Assembly: GCA_002255315.1 (NCBI GenBank)
Contig: NCBD01000031.1
Coordinates: 1 to 8,979, forward strand
Reading direction: 5' to 3'
DNA from: Actinobacteria bacterium 21-64-8
GTDB lineage: Bacteria; Actinomycetota; Acidimicrobiia; Acidimicrobiales; RAAP-2
Length of the DNA stretch: 8,979 nucleotides
The first letter of the stretch is position 1, and each line of letters begins with the position of its first letter. The notes under the pieces were generated by a model that was given only the letters and a program-made list of their open reading frames with translations, was not told where the DNA came from and did no database searches. Below, in pieces: positions 1-6,274 of this stretch. The position numbers and the translations under genes were made by a program.

Positions 1-737
1 CGTACTTGTCCGTGGCCGAGTCCATACGCCACGCTGGATTCGCGATCGGGGCGCGCGTCGATATTGAGTGGCTCGAGGCCGAACGTGTGCCCAACGAGAT
101 TGACGCCGACCGCATTGGCTTGCTCGACGGCATCATCGTGCCCGGGGGCTTCGGTGAGCGCGGCATTGAGGGGATGATCGCGACGGCGCGCATCGCCCGC
201 GAACACCAGATTCCCTATTTAGGCATCTGTCTGGGAATGCAGATTCAAGTGATTGAGTTCGCGCGGCACTGTCTCGGACTGTTCGACGCGCACTCTACCG
301 AGTTCACGCACAGTTCGACTGCACCAGTCATTGCGCTGATGGCCGAGCAAATGGACGTCACGGACCTGGGCGGCACCATGCGTCTCGGCGCGTGGCCCGC
401 GATGCTGCAAGAAGGCTCACAAGTAGCCGAACTCTACGGCGCAACCGTGGTTTCAGAACGCCATCGTCATCGCTACGAATTCAACGCTCGTTATCGCGAC
501 CAGTTTGAGGCTGCGGGACTTCGCTGTTCCGGAAACTCACCCGATGGACGATTGGTGGAGTTCATCGAACTTCCGGGACATCCATTCTTCGTTGGCACTC
601 AGGCGCACCCTGAATTTAAGTCGCGCCCAGACCGACCCCACCCGCTCTTCCTGGGACTCATCAAGGCCGCCGCGGGGCGGGCCGAAGGGCGCGAGCCCCA
701 CATTATTGACCCCGCGACCGTTGACGCGACCTTGTGA
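1..737 (+). CDS. pyrG: CTP synthase, C-terminal glutaminase half (5' end missing)
   Basis: CTP synthase makes CTP from UTP, ATP and glutamine in the cytoplasm. Only the class I glutamine amidotransferase domain and the end of the linker lie in the window. Visible features are the oxyanion-loop motif PGGFGERG, the nucleophile elbow GICLGMQ with its Cys at bases 228-230, the conserved ERHRHRYEFN segment, and QAHPEFKSRP, which carries the His and Glu of the catalytic triad (about 606-614). The frame is open from base 3 (Tyr, then Leu-Ser-Val), which matches the internal Y-L-S-V-x-E stretch of the family. The TTG at base 6 is therefore an internal Leu codon and not a start. The family is about 540 residues long and about 244 are here, so more than half lies to the left. 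The stop overlaps the next gene by 4 bases. Identity is near certain. Confidence 0.97.
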   Translation, partial: YLSVAESIRHAGFAIGARVDIEWLEAERVPNEIDADRIGLLDGIIVPGGFGERGIEGMIATARIAREHQIPYLGICLGMQIQVIEFARHCLGLFDAHSTEFTHSSTAPVIALMAEQMDVTDLGGTMRLGAWPAMLQEGSQVAELYGATVVSERHRHRYEFNARYRDQFEAAGLRCSGNSPDGRLVEFIELPGHPFFVGTQAHPEFKSRPDRPHPLFLGLIKAAAGRAEGREPHIIDPATVDATL

Positions 738-1282
738 GCGACGAGTTTCGCGTACTTTCGAGCGACGTTCTTCTGCACTCGCATGTCTTTGACGTCGAAC
801 GGCGAGTGATTCAACACGGCGACCTCACTTTTGAGCGCGACATCGCGACGCACCGAGGTGCCGTGGCCATTCTGGTTATCAATGCCGAGGGCGAAATCGG
901 TCTACTGCGTCAATGGCGCGCCACTTTTGACTGTTTCTCGTGGGAAGTACCGGCGGGAATCTGTGACGTTGAGAACGAAACACCTCTCGACGCCGCCCGA
1001 CGCGAGTTGGAAGAAGAGATGGGCTGTACGGCTCGCACCTGGACTCTTCTTGGGCGATTCGCCGTCTCGCCAGGCTGGACCACTCAAGTGATGACGCTGT
1101 ACGAAGCGCGCAATTTAAACTTCACCCGACGAACCCCCATTGGACCCGAAGAACTCGCGTCCAGCGTGCACTGGCTCAATACGGCTCAGATCAAAGACGT
1201 GGTGTACGGCGACGAGTTAGTGGATTCAACCCTGACGATGGCGATGAACCGTGTCTTTGGCACCCTCTTTGACCCCTCTTGA
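734..1282 (+). CDS. Nudix hydrolase, ADP-ribose pyrophosphatase-like
   Basis: This 182-residue protein probably hydrolyses ADP-ribose to AMP and ribose 5-phosphate in the cytoplasm. The Nudix box lies at residues 75-98: Gly75, Glu82, then RELEEEMGC (90-98), whose Glu residues bind the catalytic metal. The spacing from Gly75 to the first Glu is one residue longer than the textbook Gx5E; I recall the same in the mycobacterial enzyme Rv1700. A Pro at 113, in VSPGW, lies about 16 residues after the box, a hallmark of the ADP-ribose branch. The N-terminal part (residues 5-40) resembles the dimerisation strands of NudF enzymes. It starts with GTG in a GTGA overlap with the pyrG stop and has no clear ribosome binding site, which suggests translational coupling. 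The position between pyrG and xerD matches mycobacteria. The Nudix family call is sure, the exact substrate less so. Confidence 0.9.
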   Translation: MSDEFRVLSSDVLLHSHVFDVERRVIQHGDLTFERDIATHRGAVAILVINAEGEIGLLRQWRATFDCFSWEVPAGICDVENETPLDAARRELEEEMGCTARTWTLLGRFAVSPGWTTQVMTLYEARNLNFTRRTPIGPEELASSVHWLNTAQIKDVVYGDELVDSTLTMAMNRVFGTLFDPS

Positions 1283-2165
1283 GTCACAGCTGGAGGAGTA
1301 CCTCCAGTGGCTGACCATCGAAAAGGGACGAAGTCGGGCGACCATTGAGGCTTACCGCCGTGACGTACGCACCTTCGCGAACTGGTGGCTACCGCACGAT
1401 GATCTCGCGACACTCAATACAGGCGATTTAGAAGCGTACGTCACGCTGCTCCAAGAGTCCAAGTCGTCCTCAAGCGTCGCGCGCGCGCTCGCCTCGATTC
1501 GAGGGCTCCTTCGCTATTTGGTTGACGAAGGAGTCCTGAGCCACGATCCCAGTGCCCGCGTCGCTTCACCTCGTCGAGGCCGCACGTTGCCCAAACCCCT
1601 CAGTGAAGCAGAGATGCAGCGACTGCTGGACGTTATACCCACGAACACCGCCGTCGAACTTCGAGATGGTGCTCTCTTAGAGTTACTCTACGGAACTGGT
1701 GTGCGCGTCAGCGAGGTCGTGGGGCTCACTATTGGGGACTTGGACTTTGACGAAGAACTGATTCTGGTCACCGGTAAGGGTTCAAAACAGCGTTTAGTTC
1801 CCATGGGTGCAACGTTGCAGCGTGCGTTACGTCGTTATCTCAGCGAAAGCCGCACCATCTTGTTGCAACGTCGCAGAAGTCAGTCCGTTTTCTTAAACAT
1901 GCGCGGCGGTTCGTTGAGTCGGCAGGGGATTGATCTCATCATCCATCGTTACGCGCTCGCGGCGGGCATCGATCGCCACCGCATCAGCGCACACGTCTTT
2001 CGACACAGTTGCGCAACGCATATGCTGGCCCGAGGCGCCGATATTCGCGTCGTCCAAGAACTCCTAGGGCACGTCTCTATCGCCACCACCCAGCTCTACA
2101 CTGCGGTTTCGATTACGACCTTGAAGAACGAGTATCACCAAGCCCATCCTCGAGCCCAGGACTAA
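1251..2165 (+). CDS. xerD: Site-specific tyrosine recombinase XerD
   Basis: XerD acts with XerC (or alone) at the chromosomal dif site near the terminus to resolve chromosome dimers at division. The N-terminal core-binding SAM-like domain spans about residues 8-95 and the catalytic domain about 115-300. All six catalytic residues are visible: Arg152 (TGVRVSE), Lys176 (TGKGSKQR), His248 and Arg251 (HVFRH), His274 (LLGH) and nucleophile Tyr283. Every one sits exactly 4 positions beyond its E. coli XerD counterpart, so the protein is full length and intact. The C-terminal tail HPRA also resembles E. coli XerD, favouring XerD over XerC. The start is uncertain. GTG 1251 gives 304 residues and a 32-base overlap with the Nudix gene; TTG 1257 or TTG 1269 would shorten it by 2 or 6 residues. 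None has a good ribosome binding site. Confidence 0.95.
   Translation: MSLAPSLTPLESQLEEYLQWLTIEKGRSRATIEAYRRDVRTFANWWLPHDDLATLNTGDLEAYVTLLQESKSSSSVARALASIRGLLRYLVDEGVLSHDPSARVASPRRGRTLPKPLSEAEMQRLLDVIPTNTAVELRDGALLELLYGTGVRVSEVVGLTIGDLDFDEELILVTGKGSKQRLVPMGATLQRALRRYLSESRTILLQRRRSQSVFLNMRGGSLSRQGIDLIIHRYALAAGIDRHRISAHVFRHSCATHMLARGADIRVVQELLGHVSIATTQLYTAVSITTLKNEYHQAHPRAQD
2158..2161 (+). promoter_or_regulatory. Possible ribosome binding site of the M50 protease gene
   Basis: The sequence AGGA lies 10 bases before ATG 2172, inside the last codons of xerD. It is a weak but plausible Shine-Dalgarno match and supports that ATG as the start. Confidence 0.4.
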
Positions 2166-2171
2166 GACGTC

Positions 2172-2789
2172 ATGATCCAGACCCTCTTTGTCATCGTCAT
2201 TATCCCCTCGATCGTGCTCCACGAGGTCAGCCACGGTTACGTCGCCTATCTCTTTGGCGACCCCACCGCAAAAGAACAGCATCGCTTGACGCTCAATCCG
2301 TTGCGTCACGTCGACCCCTTCGGCACGGTGCTGTTGCCGATTCTGATGATCGCGGTTGGTCTACCCGCCTTTGGTTACGCTAAGCCAGTACCCGTGAACG
2401 TTGGGCGACTTCGCCGTCCACGTCAACAGGCGCTCTGGGTCGCACTCGCCGGTCCCGCGGTGAACATCGTGCTGTCATTCATTGGCTTTCTTATTTGCAA
2501 GCACACTCTTCGCGCGAGCTACAACCAGAGCGAATTCTTCAACGTGGGTCTCGCGATCGGACTCATGAACCTCACGCTCGCGGCCTTTAATCTTCTACCA
2601 ATCCCACCTCTCGACGGTTCGGCCGTGATCGAACGATTCATTCCCATGCACCATTTGCCCAAGTACTACCACTGGCGAGCTCGCGCGCTGCCCTTCTTGA
2701 TGGTATTCATCGTCATCGACTCGGCCTTCTTGCACATCGGCACCAGTTGGTTGGGCGATCTGCAAAATTGGTGGGTCTCTCGCATTTAG
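2172..2789 (+). CDS. Site-2 protease family (M50) membrane metalloprotease
   Basis: This 205-residue integral membrane protein belongs to peptidase family M50, zinc proteases that cut substrates within the membrane. The first hydrophobic segment (about 3-16) runs into the zinc motif HEVSH (His17, Glu18, His21). Further hydrophobic segments lie near 53-66, 88-108, 126-143 and 171-188. The third zinc ligand is probably Asp148 in NLLPIPPLDGS, the family's second signature. LNPLRHVDPFGT (41-52) is also typical of this short subgroup. There is no PDZ domain, so it is unlike RseP and closer to the small uncharacterised site-2 proteases. Its substrate is unknown. It begins 6 bases after xerD and its TAG stop overlaps the TAA stop of the opposing trpS gene by 4 bases. 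In Firmicutes I recall similar proteases next to trpS and scpAB. The family call is secure and the physiological role is not. Confidence 0.92.
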   Translation: MIQTLFVIVIIPSIVLHEVSHGYVAYLFGDPTAKEQHRLTLNPLRHVDPFGTVLLPILMIAVGLPAFGYAKPVPVNVGRLRRPRQQALWVALAGPAVNIVLSFIGFLICKHTLRASYNQSEFFNVGLAIGLMNLTLAAFNLLPIPPLDGSAVIERFIPMHHLPKYYHWRARALPFLMVFIVIDSAFLHIGTSWLGDLQNWWVSRI

Positions 2790-3778
2790 AGCAAGCCCAT
2801 CGCCGTTGCAGCGCGGCGATAGACCGACCCGGCCTGGTCGGCAGCTCGCAGAGCACCCTCGGCCATAAGTTCACGAAGATATCCTTCATCGCTTCGTAGT
2901 TCACGGTAGCGACGCTGAATTGGGCCCAGTGACTCAATTAACAGGCCCGCGAGATCCTTCTTGAAATCGCCGTAGCGCTCAAACCGTTGGGCGATTGCAT
3001 CGGGTGTCTCGTGCGAAAAACTTGCATAAATCTCGAGCAAATTTGCGAGTCCGGATTTGTGCTCCCAGTCGAAGCGCATTTCGCCGTCCGTATCCGTGAC
3101 GGCTTTCATTATCTTTCGCTGGAGCTCTTGGGGCTCGTCGTAGAGATAAATCGTTCCAAGAGGGCTCGACACGGATTTGGACATCTTGCGCGTGGGCTCT
3201 TGCAAGTCTTGCACTCGAGCCGCAACCTTGGGCTGCACGCCCACCGGGACGCGAAAGGTTTCGCCATAGCGATGATTAAACCGCTCAGCGATGTCGCGAG
3301 TTATCTCGAGGTGTTGGCGCTGGTCTTCGCCGACGGGGACGTGAGTCGCTTCGTACAGCAAGATGTCGGCGACCATTAACACCGGATATGTCAGCAGACT
3401 GACCCGGTAACCCTCTTGGCGTTGCGACTTCTCTTTAAAAGCAACCATTCGAGTCAGTTCGCCGTAACTGGCGACGCACTCTAAAAGCCAACTCAACTGT
3501 GCGTGATAGGGCACGTGGCTTTGCACAAAGATCGTGCACACGTTGGGATCTAGTCCAGTCGCGAGGAACGTGGCGTAGAGATTCAGTGTTTGTTCACGCA
3601 GCTTCTCAGGTGAAATCTCGAGAGTCAGTGCGTGCAAGTCCACGACGCAATAGAAGGCGTCGGGGCTCTGGCCGTCCACCCACTGACGAAGTGCGCCAAG
3701 GTAGTTGCCTAAGTGCGGATCGCCCGAAGGCTGCATGCCAGAGAGAATTCGCATGGAGCCATCGTAGAGGAGGGCCAT
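2786..3778 (-). CDS. trpS: Tryptophanyl-tRNA synthetase
   Basis: TrpS attaches tryptophan to tRNA-Trp in the cytoplasm and is a class I aminoacyl-tRNA synthetase. The Rossmann catalytic core opens with ILSGMQPSGDPHLGNYLGA (11-29), whose HLGN is the HIGH-type signature. YPVLMVADIL (131-140) carries the Asp of the tryptophan pocket, VGEDQ (149-153) is conserved, and RKMSKS (197-202) is the KMSKS loop. At 330 residues it is the usual bacterial length. The start is open: ATG 3778 gives 330 residues, but ATG 3754 (MRILSG) fits the usual family N-terminus and would give 322. Neither has a clear ribosome binding site, so the message may be leaderless. It is the only minus-strand gene here, converging on the M50 protease (4-base overlap) and diverging from scpA. 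Identity is certain. Confidence 0.97.
   Translation of the reverse strand: MALLYDGSMRILSGMQPSGDPHLGNYLGALRQWVDGQSPDAFYCVVDLHALTLEISPEKLREQTLNLYATFLATGLDPNVCTIFVQSHVPYHAQLSWLLECVASYGELTRMVAFKEKSQRQEGYRVSLLTYPVLMVADILLYEATHVPVGEDQRQHLEITRDIAERFNHRYGETFRVPVGVQPKVAARVQDLQEPTRKMSKSVSSPLGTIYLYDEPQELQRKIMKAVTDTDGEMRFDWEHKSGLANLLEIYASFSHETPDAIAQRFERYGDFKKDLAGLLIESLGPIQRRYRELRSDEGYLRELMAEGALRAADQAGSVYRRAATAMGLL
2799..2820 (+). terminator. Possible hairpin just downstream of the M50 protease gene
   Basis: ATCGCCG (2799-2805) and CGGCGAT (2814-2820) form a perfect 7-base inverted repeat around an 8-base loop, starting 9 bases after the protease stop. It lies inside the 3' end of trpS, read on the other strand. 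No run of T follows, so it is not a classical intrinsic terminator. It could still mark or stabilise the 3' end of the left-hand transcript, or be chance in GC-rich coding DNA. Confidence 0.25.
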
Positions 3779-3811
3779 AAAGCGTTAAGAACAGCGAGTA
3801 GAGTCGCAGGC
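3779..3811. promoter_or_regulatory. Divergent trpS/scpA intergenic region
   Basis: This 33-base gap separates the divergent starts of trpS and scpA and is the only place in the window where opposing transcripts must begin. It is too short to hold two complete promoters with leaders, so at least one promoter should extend into the opposite gene. I cannot name convincing -10 or -35 boxes. There is no room for a T-box or attenuator leader before trpS. If trpS starts at 3754 the gap widens to 57 bases. Confidence 0.4.
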
Positions 3812-4588
3812 GTGACATTCGTCGTGACGACGCCGTCGTTTTCTGGCCCCGTAGACCTGCTCTTACAGTTAATTTCGAGTCACGACCTTGACATTCTCGA
3901 CGTGGAACTCGCGCCCATCGTTGACGCTTTCGTCGTCGCGCTCCGCGACGAATCAAACCGTCTGGAGATGGAGGAACTCTCCGAATTTCTCCTGGTCGCA
4001 GCGATTTTACTAGAGATGAAGAGTCACCGACTCCTGCCCGGACGTGACGAAACTGAACCCGACGAGGAGTTCGTTGGCTGGGAGGAGCGCGACGTCATGC
4101 TCGCTCGACTCTTGGAGCTGCGCACGTACGCGGCCCTCGCCGACGCCTTCGTCTCACACTTCGAGCGCGCCAGCCGTTCGTACCCTCGACTACGGGGTAT
4201 CGACGAGGGCTTTGTGGTGCGCCCGCCCGACCTTCTCGCGGGAGTCACCAGCGCACAGTTGGCGCTGGCGTACCTACGAGGCGTCGAAGAAAAGCCGGTG
4301 CCGGTCGTTCGACTCAACCATGTGACCGTTGACGCCGTGACGGTCGCAGAGACCGTCGTCGCTCTAGCGCAACGCCTTCCCACCATGGGCACGTTGTCGT
4401 TTCGTCATCTCGTCGAAGGTCTGCAAACCCGCATCGAAGTTATTGTGCACTTCCTGGCACTGTTGGAGTTGTGCAAACTGGGCCACGTTGAACTCGGACA
4501 GGGCACAACCTTCGGCGACGTGGAAATCGCCTGGGTGCACGGCGACCAGCAGGTTGAACTAGAGAGGATTGACGTCTATGAGGGATGA
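3812..4588 (+). CDS. scpA: Segregation and condensation protein A (kleisin)
   Basis: ScpA is the kleisin that bridges the SMC heads and, with ScpB, forms the bacterial condensin that organises and segregates the chromosome. The N-terminal signature FSGPVDLLLQLI is at residues 10-21 and the SMC neck-binding helix region EFLLVAAILLEMKSHRLLP at about 58-76. An acidic linker (78-93) follows, and the C-terminal winged-helix domain, about 188-250, contains VHFLALLELCK. At 258 residues from GTG 3812 it has normal family length. The frame stays open to an ATG at 3713, but that would add 33 residues that are unlike the family and would lie inside trpS, so I reject it. GTG 3824 is a further alternative. 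It overlaps scpB by 11 bases. It is the first gene of the right-hand operon. Confidence 0.95.
   Translation: MTFVVTTPSFSGPVDLLLQLISSHDLDILDVELAPIVDAFVVALRDESNRLEMEELSEFLLVAAILLEMKSHRLLPGRDETEPDEEFVGWEERDVMLARLLELRTYAALADAFVSHFERASRSYPRLRGIDEGFVVRPPDLLAGVTSAQLALAYLRGVEEKPVPVVRLNHVTVDAVTVAETVVALAQRLPTMGTLSFRHLVEGLQTRIEVIVHFLALLELCKLGHVELGQGTTFGDVEIAWVHGDQQVELERIDVYEG
4561..4567 (+). promoter_or_regulatory. Ribosome binding site that decides the scpB start
   Basis: The purine run AGAGAGG ends 10 bases before ATG 4578. That spacing favours ATG 4578 over the in-frame TTG at 4569, which is only 1 base away from it. It lies within the last codons of scpA. Confidence 0.55.
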
Positions 4589-5165
4589 GGAGTCGCTCGA
4601 GCAGAAATTGGAAGCGATGTTGACGGTCGCCCTCGAGCCGATCTCGGTCGAAGAACTGGCCGACGTGGTTGACGCCAACGCCGCTGAGATTGAAAATCTT
4701 TTGCGATCGCTGCGCCAAGAGTATCTTGACGCGCGCCGTGGCTTTCAACTGGTCGAACTCGCCAGTGGGTGGGTCATGCAAAGCGCCCCCGAGGTGGCCG
4801 AATGGGTCACGAAGTTCGCGAACCGCGACGTTTCGCATCGCCTAAGTTCCGCCGCGCTCGAAACCTTGGCAATCATTGCCTATCGTCAGCCCGTGTCGCG
4901 CGCTCAAATCACGGCGCTACGCGGCGTGAATGTCGATGGTGTGGTGCGCCTGCTTGAACAACGTGGTTACGTCGAAGAGCGTGGGCGTGCGGGAGGGCCG
5001 GGTCAGCCAATCCTCTACGGCACCACTGAGTTGTTTTTGGATCGCTTAGGACTGGCGTCGCTGCACGAACTTCCACCAATCGAAGAGTTCATGGATCCCG
5101 TTGAAACCGCGATCGCGCTCGCCGACGAACTGTCGTCGCGCGTGGACGCGGCGGAGGTTAACTAG
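4578..5165 (+). CDS. scpB: Segregation and condensation protein B
   Basis: ScpB dimerises and binds the ScpA linker in the SMC-ScpAB complex. The 195-residue protein shows two winged-helix domains. The first (about 4-80) contains LEAMLTVALEPISVEEL and the RRGFQLVEL strand region. The second (about 85-160) holds the family signature LSSAALETLAIIAYRQPV (89-106), followed by ALRGVNVDGVVRLLEQRGYV (113-132) and GRAGGPGQPILYGTT. A family-typical tail, LHELPPIEEF (162-171), comes near the end. The start is taken at ATG 4578 because of the purine run upstream; TTG 4569 would add only three residues. It overlaps scpA by 11 bases and is followed 3 bases later by rluB, an order found in many Gram-positive bacteria. 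All conserved blocks are intact. Confidence 0.96.
   Translation: MRDEESLEQKLEAMLTVALEPISVEELADVVDANAAEIENLLRSLRQEYLDARRGFQLVELASGWVMQSAPEVAEWVTKFANRDVSHRLSSAALETLAIIAYRQPVSRAQITALRGVNVDGVVRLLEQRGYVEERGRAGGPGQPILYGTTELFLDRLGLASLHELPPIEEFMDPVETAIALADELSSRVDAAEVN
5153..5157 (+). promoter_or_regulatory. Strong Shine-Dalgarno sequence of rluB
   Basis: A perfect GGAGG lies 11 bases before GTG 5169, inside the 3' end of scpB. It is the best ribosome binding site in the window and confirms the GTG start. It also suggests that rluB is translated independently and not only by coupling. Confidence 0.75.
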
Positions 5166-5168
5166 CTC

Positions 5169-5906
5169 GTGGAAGGCGAGCGTCTCCAAAAGACCTTGGC
5201 GCGCGCTGGCTATGGCTCTCGTCGAGCGTGTGAACTCTTAATCGCCGCAGGTCGCGTGACCGTGGACGGGCGCGTCGCCGAACTGGGTAATCGTGTACGG
5301 CCCGACACACAATTAATCTGTGTCGACGGCAAACTCGCCGCGACGATGCAACAAAAGGTCTACTTACTCTTAAATAAGCCCGACGGTGTCGTGACGACTG
5401 CCCAAGATCCTCAAGGTCGACCCACGGTACTCGAACTCGTCGAATCTCCGGTGCGCGTGTTTCCCGTGGGTCGACTGGACATGAATACCGAAGGATTACT
5501 CATCTTGACCAACGACGGGCGATTGGCGCACCTGCTCACCCACCCCAGCACGGGTGTCGCCAAGGAGTACCTCGTGCGCGTCGAAGGCGATCCGTCGCCC
5601 GCGGCGCTTCGTAGACTTCGTGAAGGAGTCGAACTCGAAGATGGCCTGACGAGTCCGGCCCAAGTCTCTCGCGTTAGTGAGGGACTCTTGAGAATCGTGA
5701 TTCACGAGGGTCGCAATCGTCAAGTTCGACGAATGTGTGCGGCCGTGAATCACGAGGTCACCCGACTCGTGCGCACCCGCATTGGCCCCTTGCACGACCC
5801 CACCTTGTCGCCGGGTTCGTTTCGTCATTTATCCCAGCGCGAAGTCCGCCAACTCCACGAGATAGTTGGAATGACCGACGAGCTGACCTCTAGTCTTTCG
5901 TCATGA
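5169..5906 (+). CDS. rluB: RsuA/RluB-family pseudouridine synthase (23S rRNA)
   Basis: This enzyme converts a uridine in ribosomal RNA to pseudouridine. RluB acts on U2605 of E. coli 23S rRNA, and this is the likely target because most Gram-positive homologues beside scpB are of that type. An N-terminal S4 RNA-binding domain (about 4-50: ERLQKTLARAGYGSRRACE) precedes the catalytic domain. LNKPDGVVTT (68-77) is conserved, and the catalytic Asp is Asp104 in GRLDMNTEGLLILTNDG. THPSTGVAKEYLV (122-134) and HEGRNRQVRRM are further signatures. At 245 residues it is of normal length. The stop forms an ATGA overlap with the chorismate mutase gene. RsuA (16S) or RluE/RluF specificity cannot be ruled out from sequence alone. 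Confidence 0.93.
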   Translation: MEGERLQKTLARAGYGSRRACELLIAAGRVTVDGRVAELGNRVRPDTQLICVDGKLAATMQQKVYLLLNKPDGVVTTAQDPQGRPTVLELVESPVRVFPVGRLDMNTEGLLILTNDGRLAHLLTHPSTGVAKEYLVRVEGDPSPAALRRLREGVELEDGLTSPAQVSRVSEGLLRIVIHEGRNRQVRRMCAAVNHEVTRLVRTRIGPLHDPTLSPGSFRHLSQREVRQLHEIVGMTDELTSSLSS

Positions 5907-6274
5907 CTTTGCCCCTCGTTCGAGCACTACGCGGTGCGACGACGTGTCAAGAGGACACGTCCGATGAAATAACGACCGTCACCCAAGAGTTATTGATTGC
6001 GATGATGCAGCGCAATGAACTCGAGCACGACGACGTCGTCTCCGTGATTTTCACGACGTCGCCTGACCTCACGGCGAGCTTTCCCGCGACGGCTGCCCGG
6101 GGTGTGGGCTTTGGTGACGTGCCGCTGTTGTGCGCGAGTGAAATCGACGTACCCGGCGCCAAAGCCCGCACCGTGCGCGTGATGATGCACGTCTACACGA
6201 CGCGTGGACGCGAGCAGATGCGCCACGTGTACCTCCGTGACGCTCAGTCGCTTCGCGATGACCTCCCCGAGTGA
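5903..6274 (+). CDS. aroH: Chorismate mutase, monofunctional AroH type
   Basis: It rearranges chorismate to prephenate, the branch point to phenylalanine and tyrosine. The 123 residues match the Bacillus subtilis AroH fold (a trimer with a pseudo-barrel core) and not the helical AroQ type. Active-site residues line up: Arg10 in ALRGATT (B. subtilis Arg7), Phe60 (Phe57), Arg66 (Arg63), Cys77 (Cys75), Glu80 (Glu78), Arg92 (Arg90), Tyr110 (Tyr108) in RHVYL, and Arg118 (Arg116). The counterpart of B. subtilis Lys60 is Thr63, a change at the pocket entrance. No regulatory domain is present. It begins within an ATGA overlap with rluB, without a ribosome binding site, and overlaps tyrA by 17 bases, placing it directly before the enzyme that uses its product. 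Correspondences are from memory of the B. subtilis enzyme. Confidence 0.93.
   Translation: MTLPLVRALRGATTCQEDTSDEITTVTQELLIAMMQRNELEHDDVVSVIFTTSPDLTASFPATAARGVGFGDVPLLCASEIDVPGAKARTVRVMMHVYTTRGREQMRHVYLRDAQSLRDDLPE

Noticed and set aside
6..737. TTG at base 6 as the start of a complete 243-residue protein
   Set aside because: The frame is open to the window edge and the residues around it match the interior of CTP synthase, so the gene is truncated by the window.
1251..2165. Integrase of a mobile element
   Set aside because: The protein matches chromosomal XerD in length, catalytic spacing and C-terminal tail and sits in a conserved housekeeping order. No attachment repeats or cargo genes are seen.
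3779..3811. T-box, tryptophan attenuator or other leader controlling trpS
   Set aside because: Only 33 bases (57 with the alternative start) precede trpS, too short for a T-box or leader peptide with attenuator, and no such motif is visible.
3606..3956. Minus-strand frame spanning the trpS/scpA gap
   Set aside because: It is Arg-rich, out of frame with trpS, and crosses the starts of two confident genes. No homology is recognisable.
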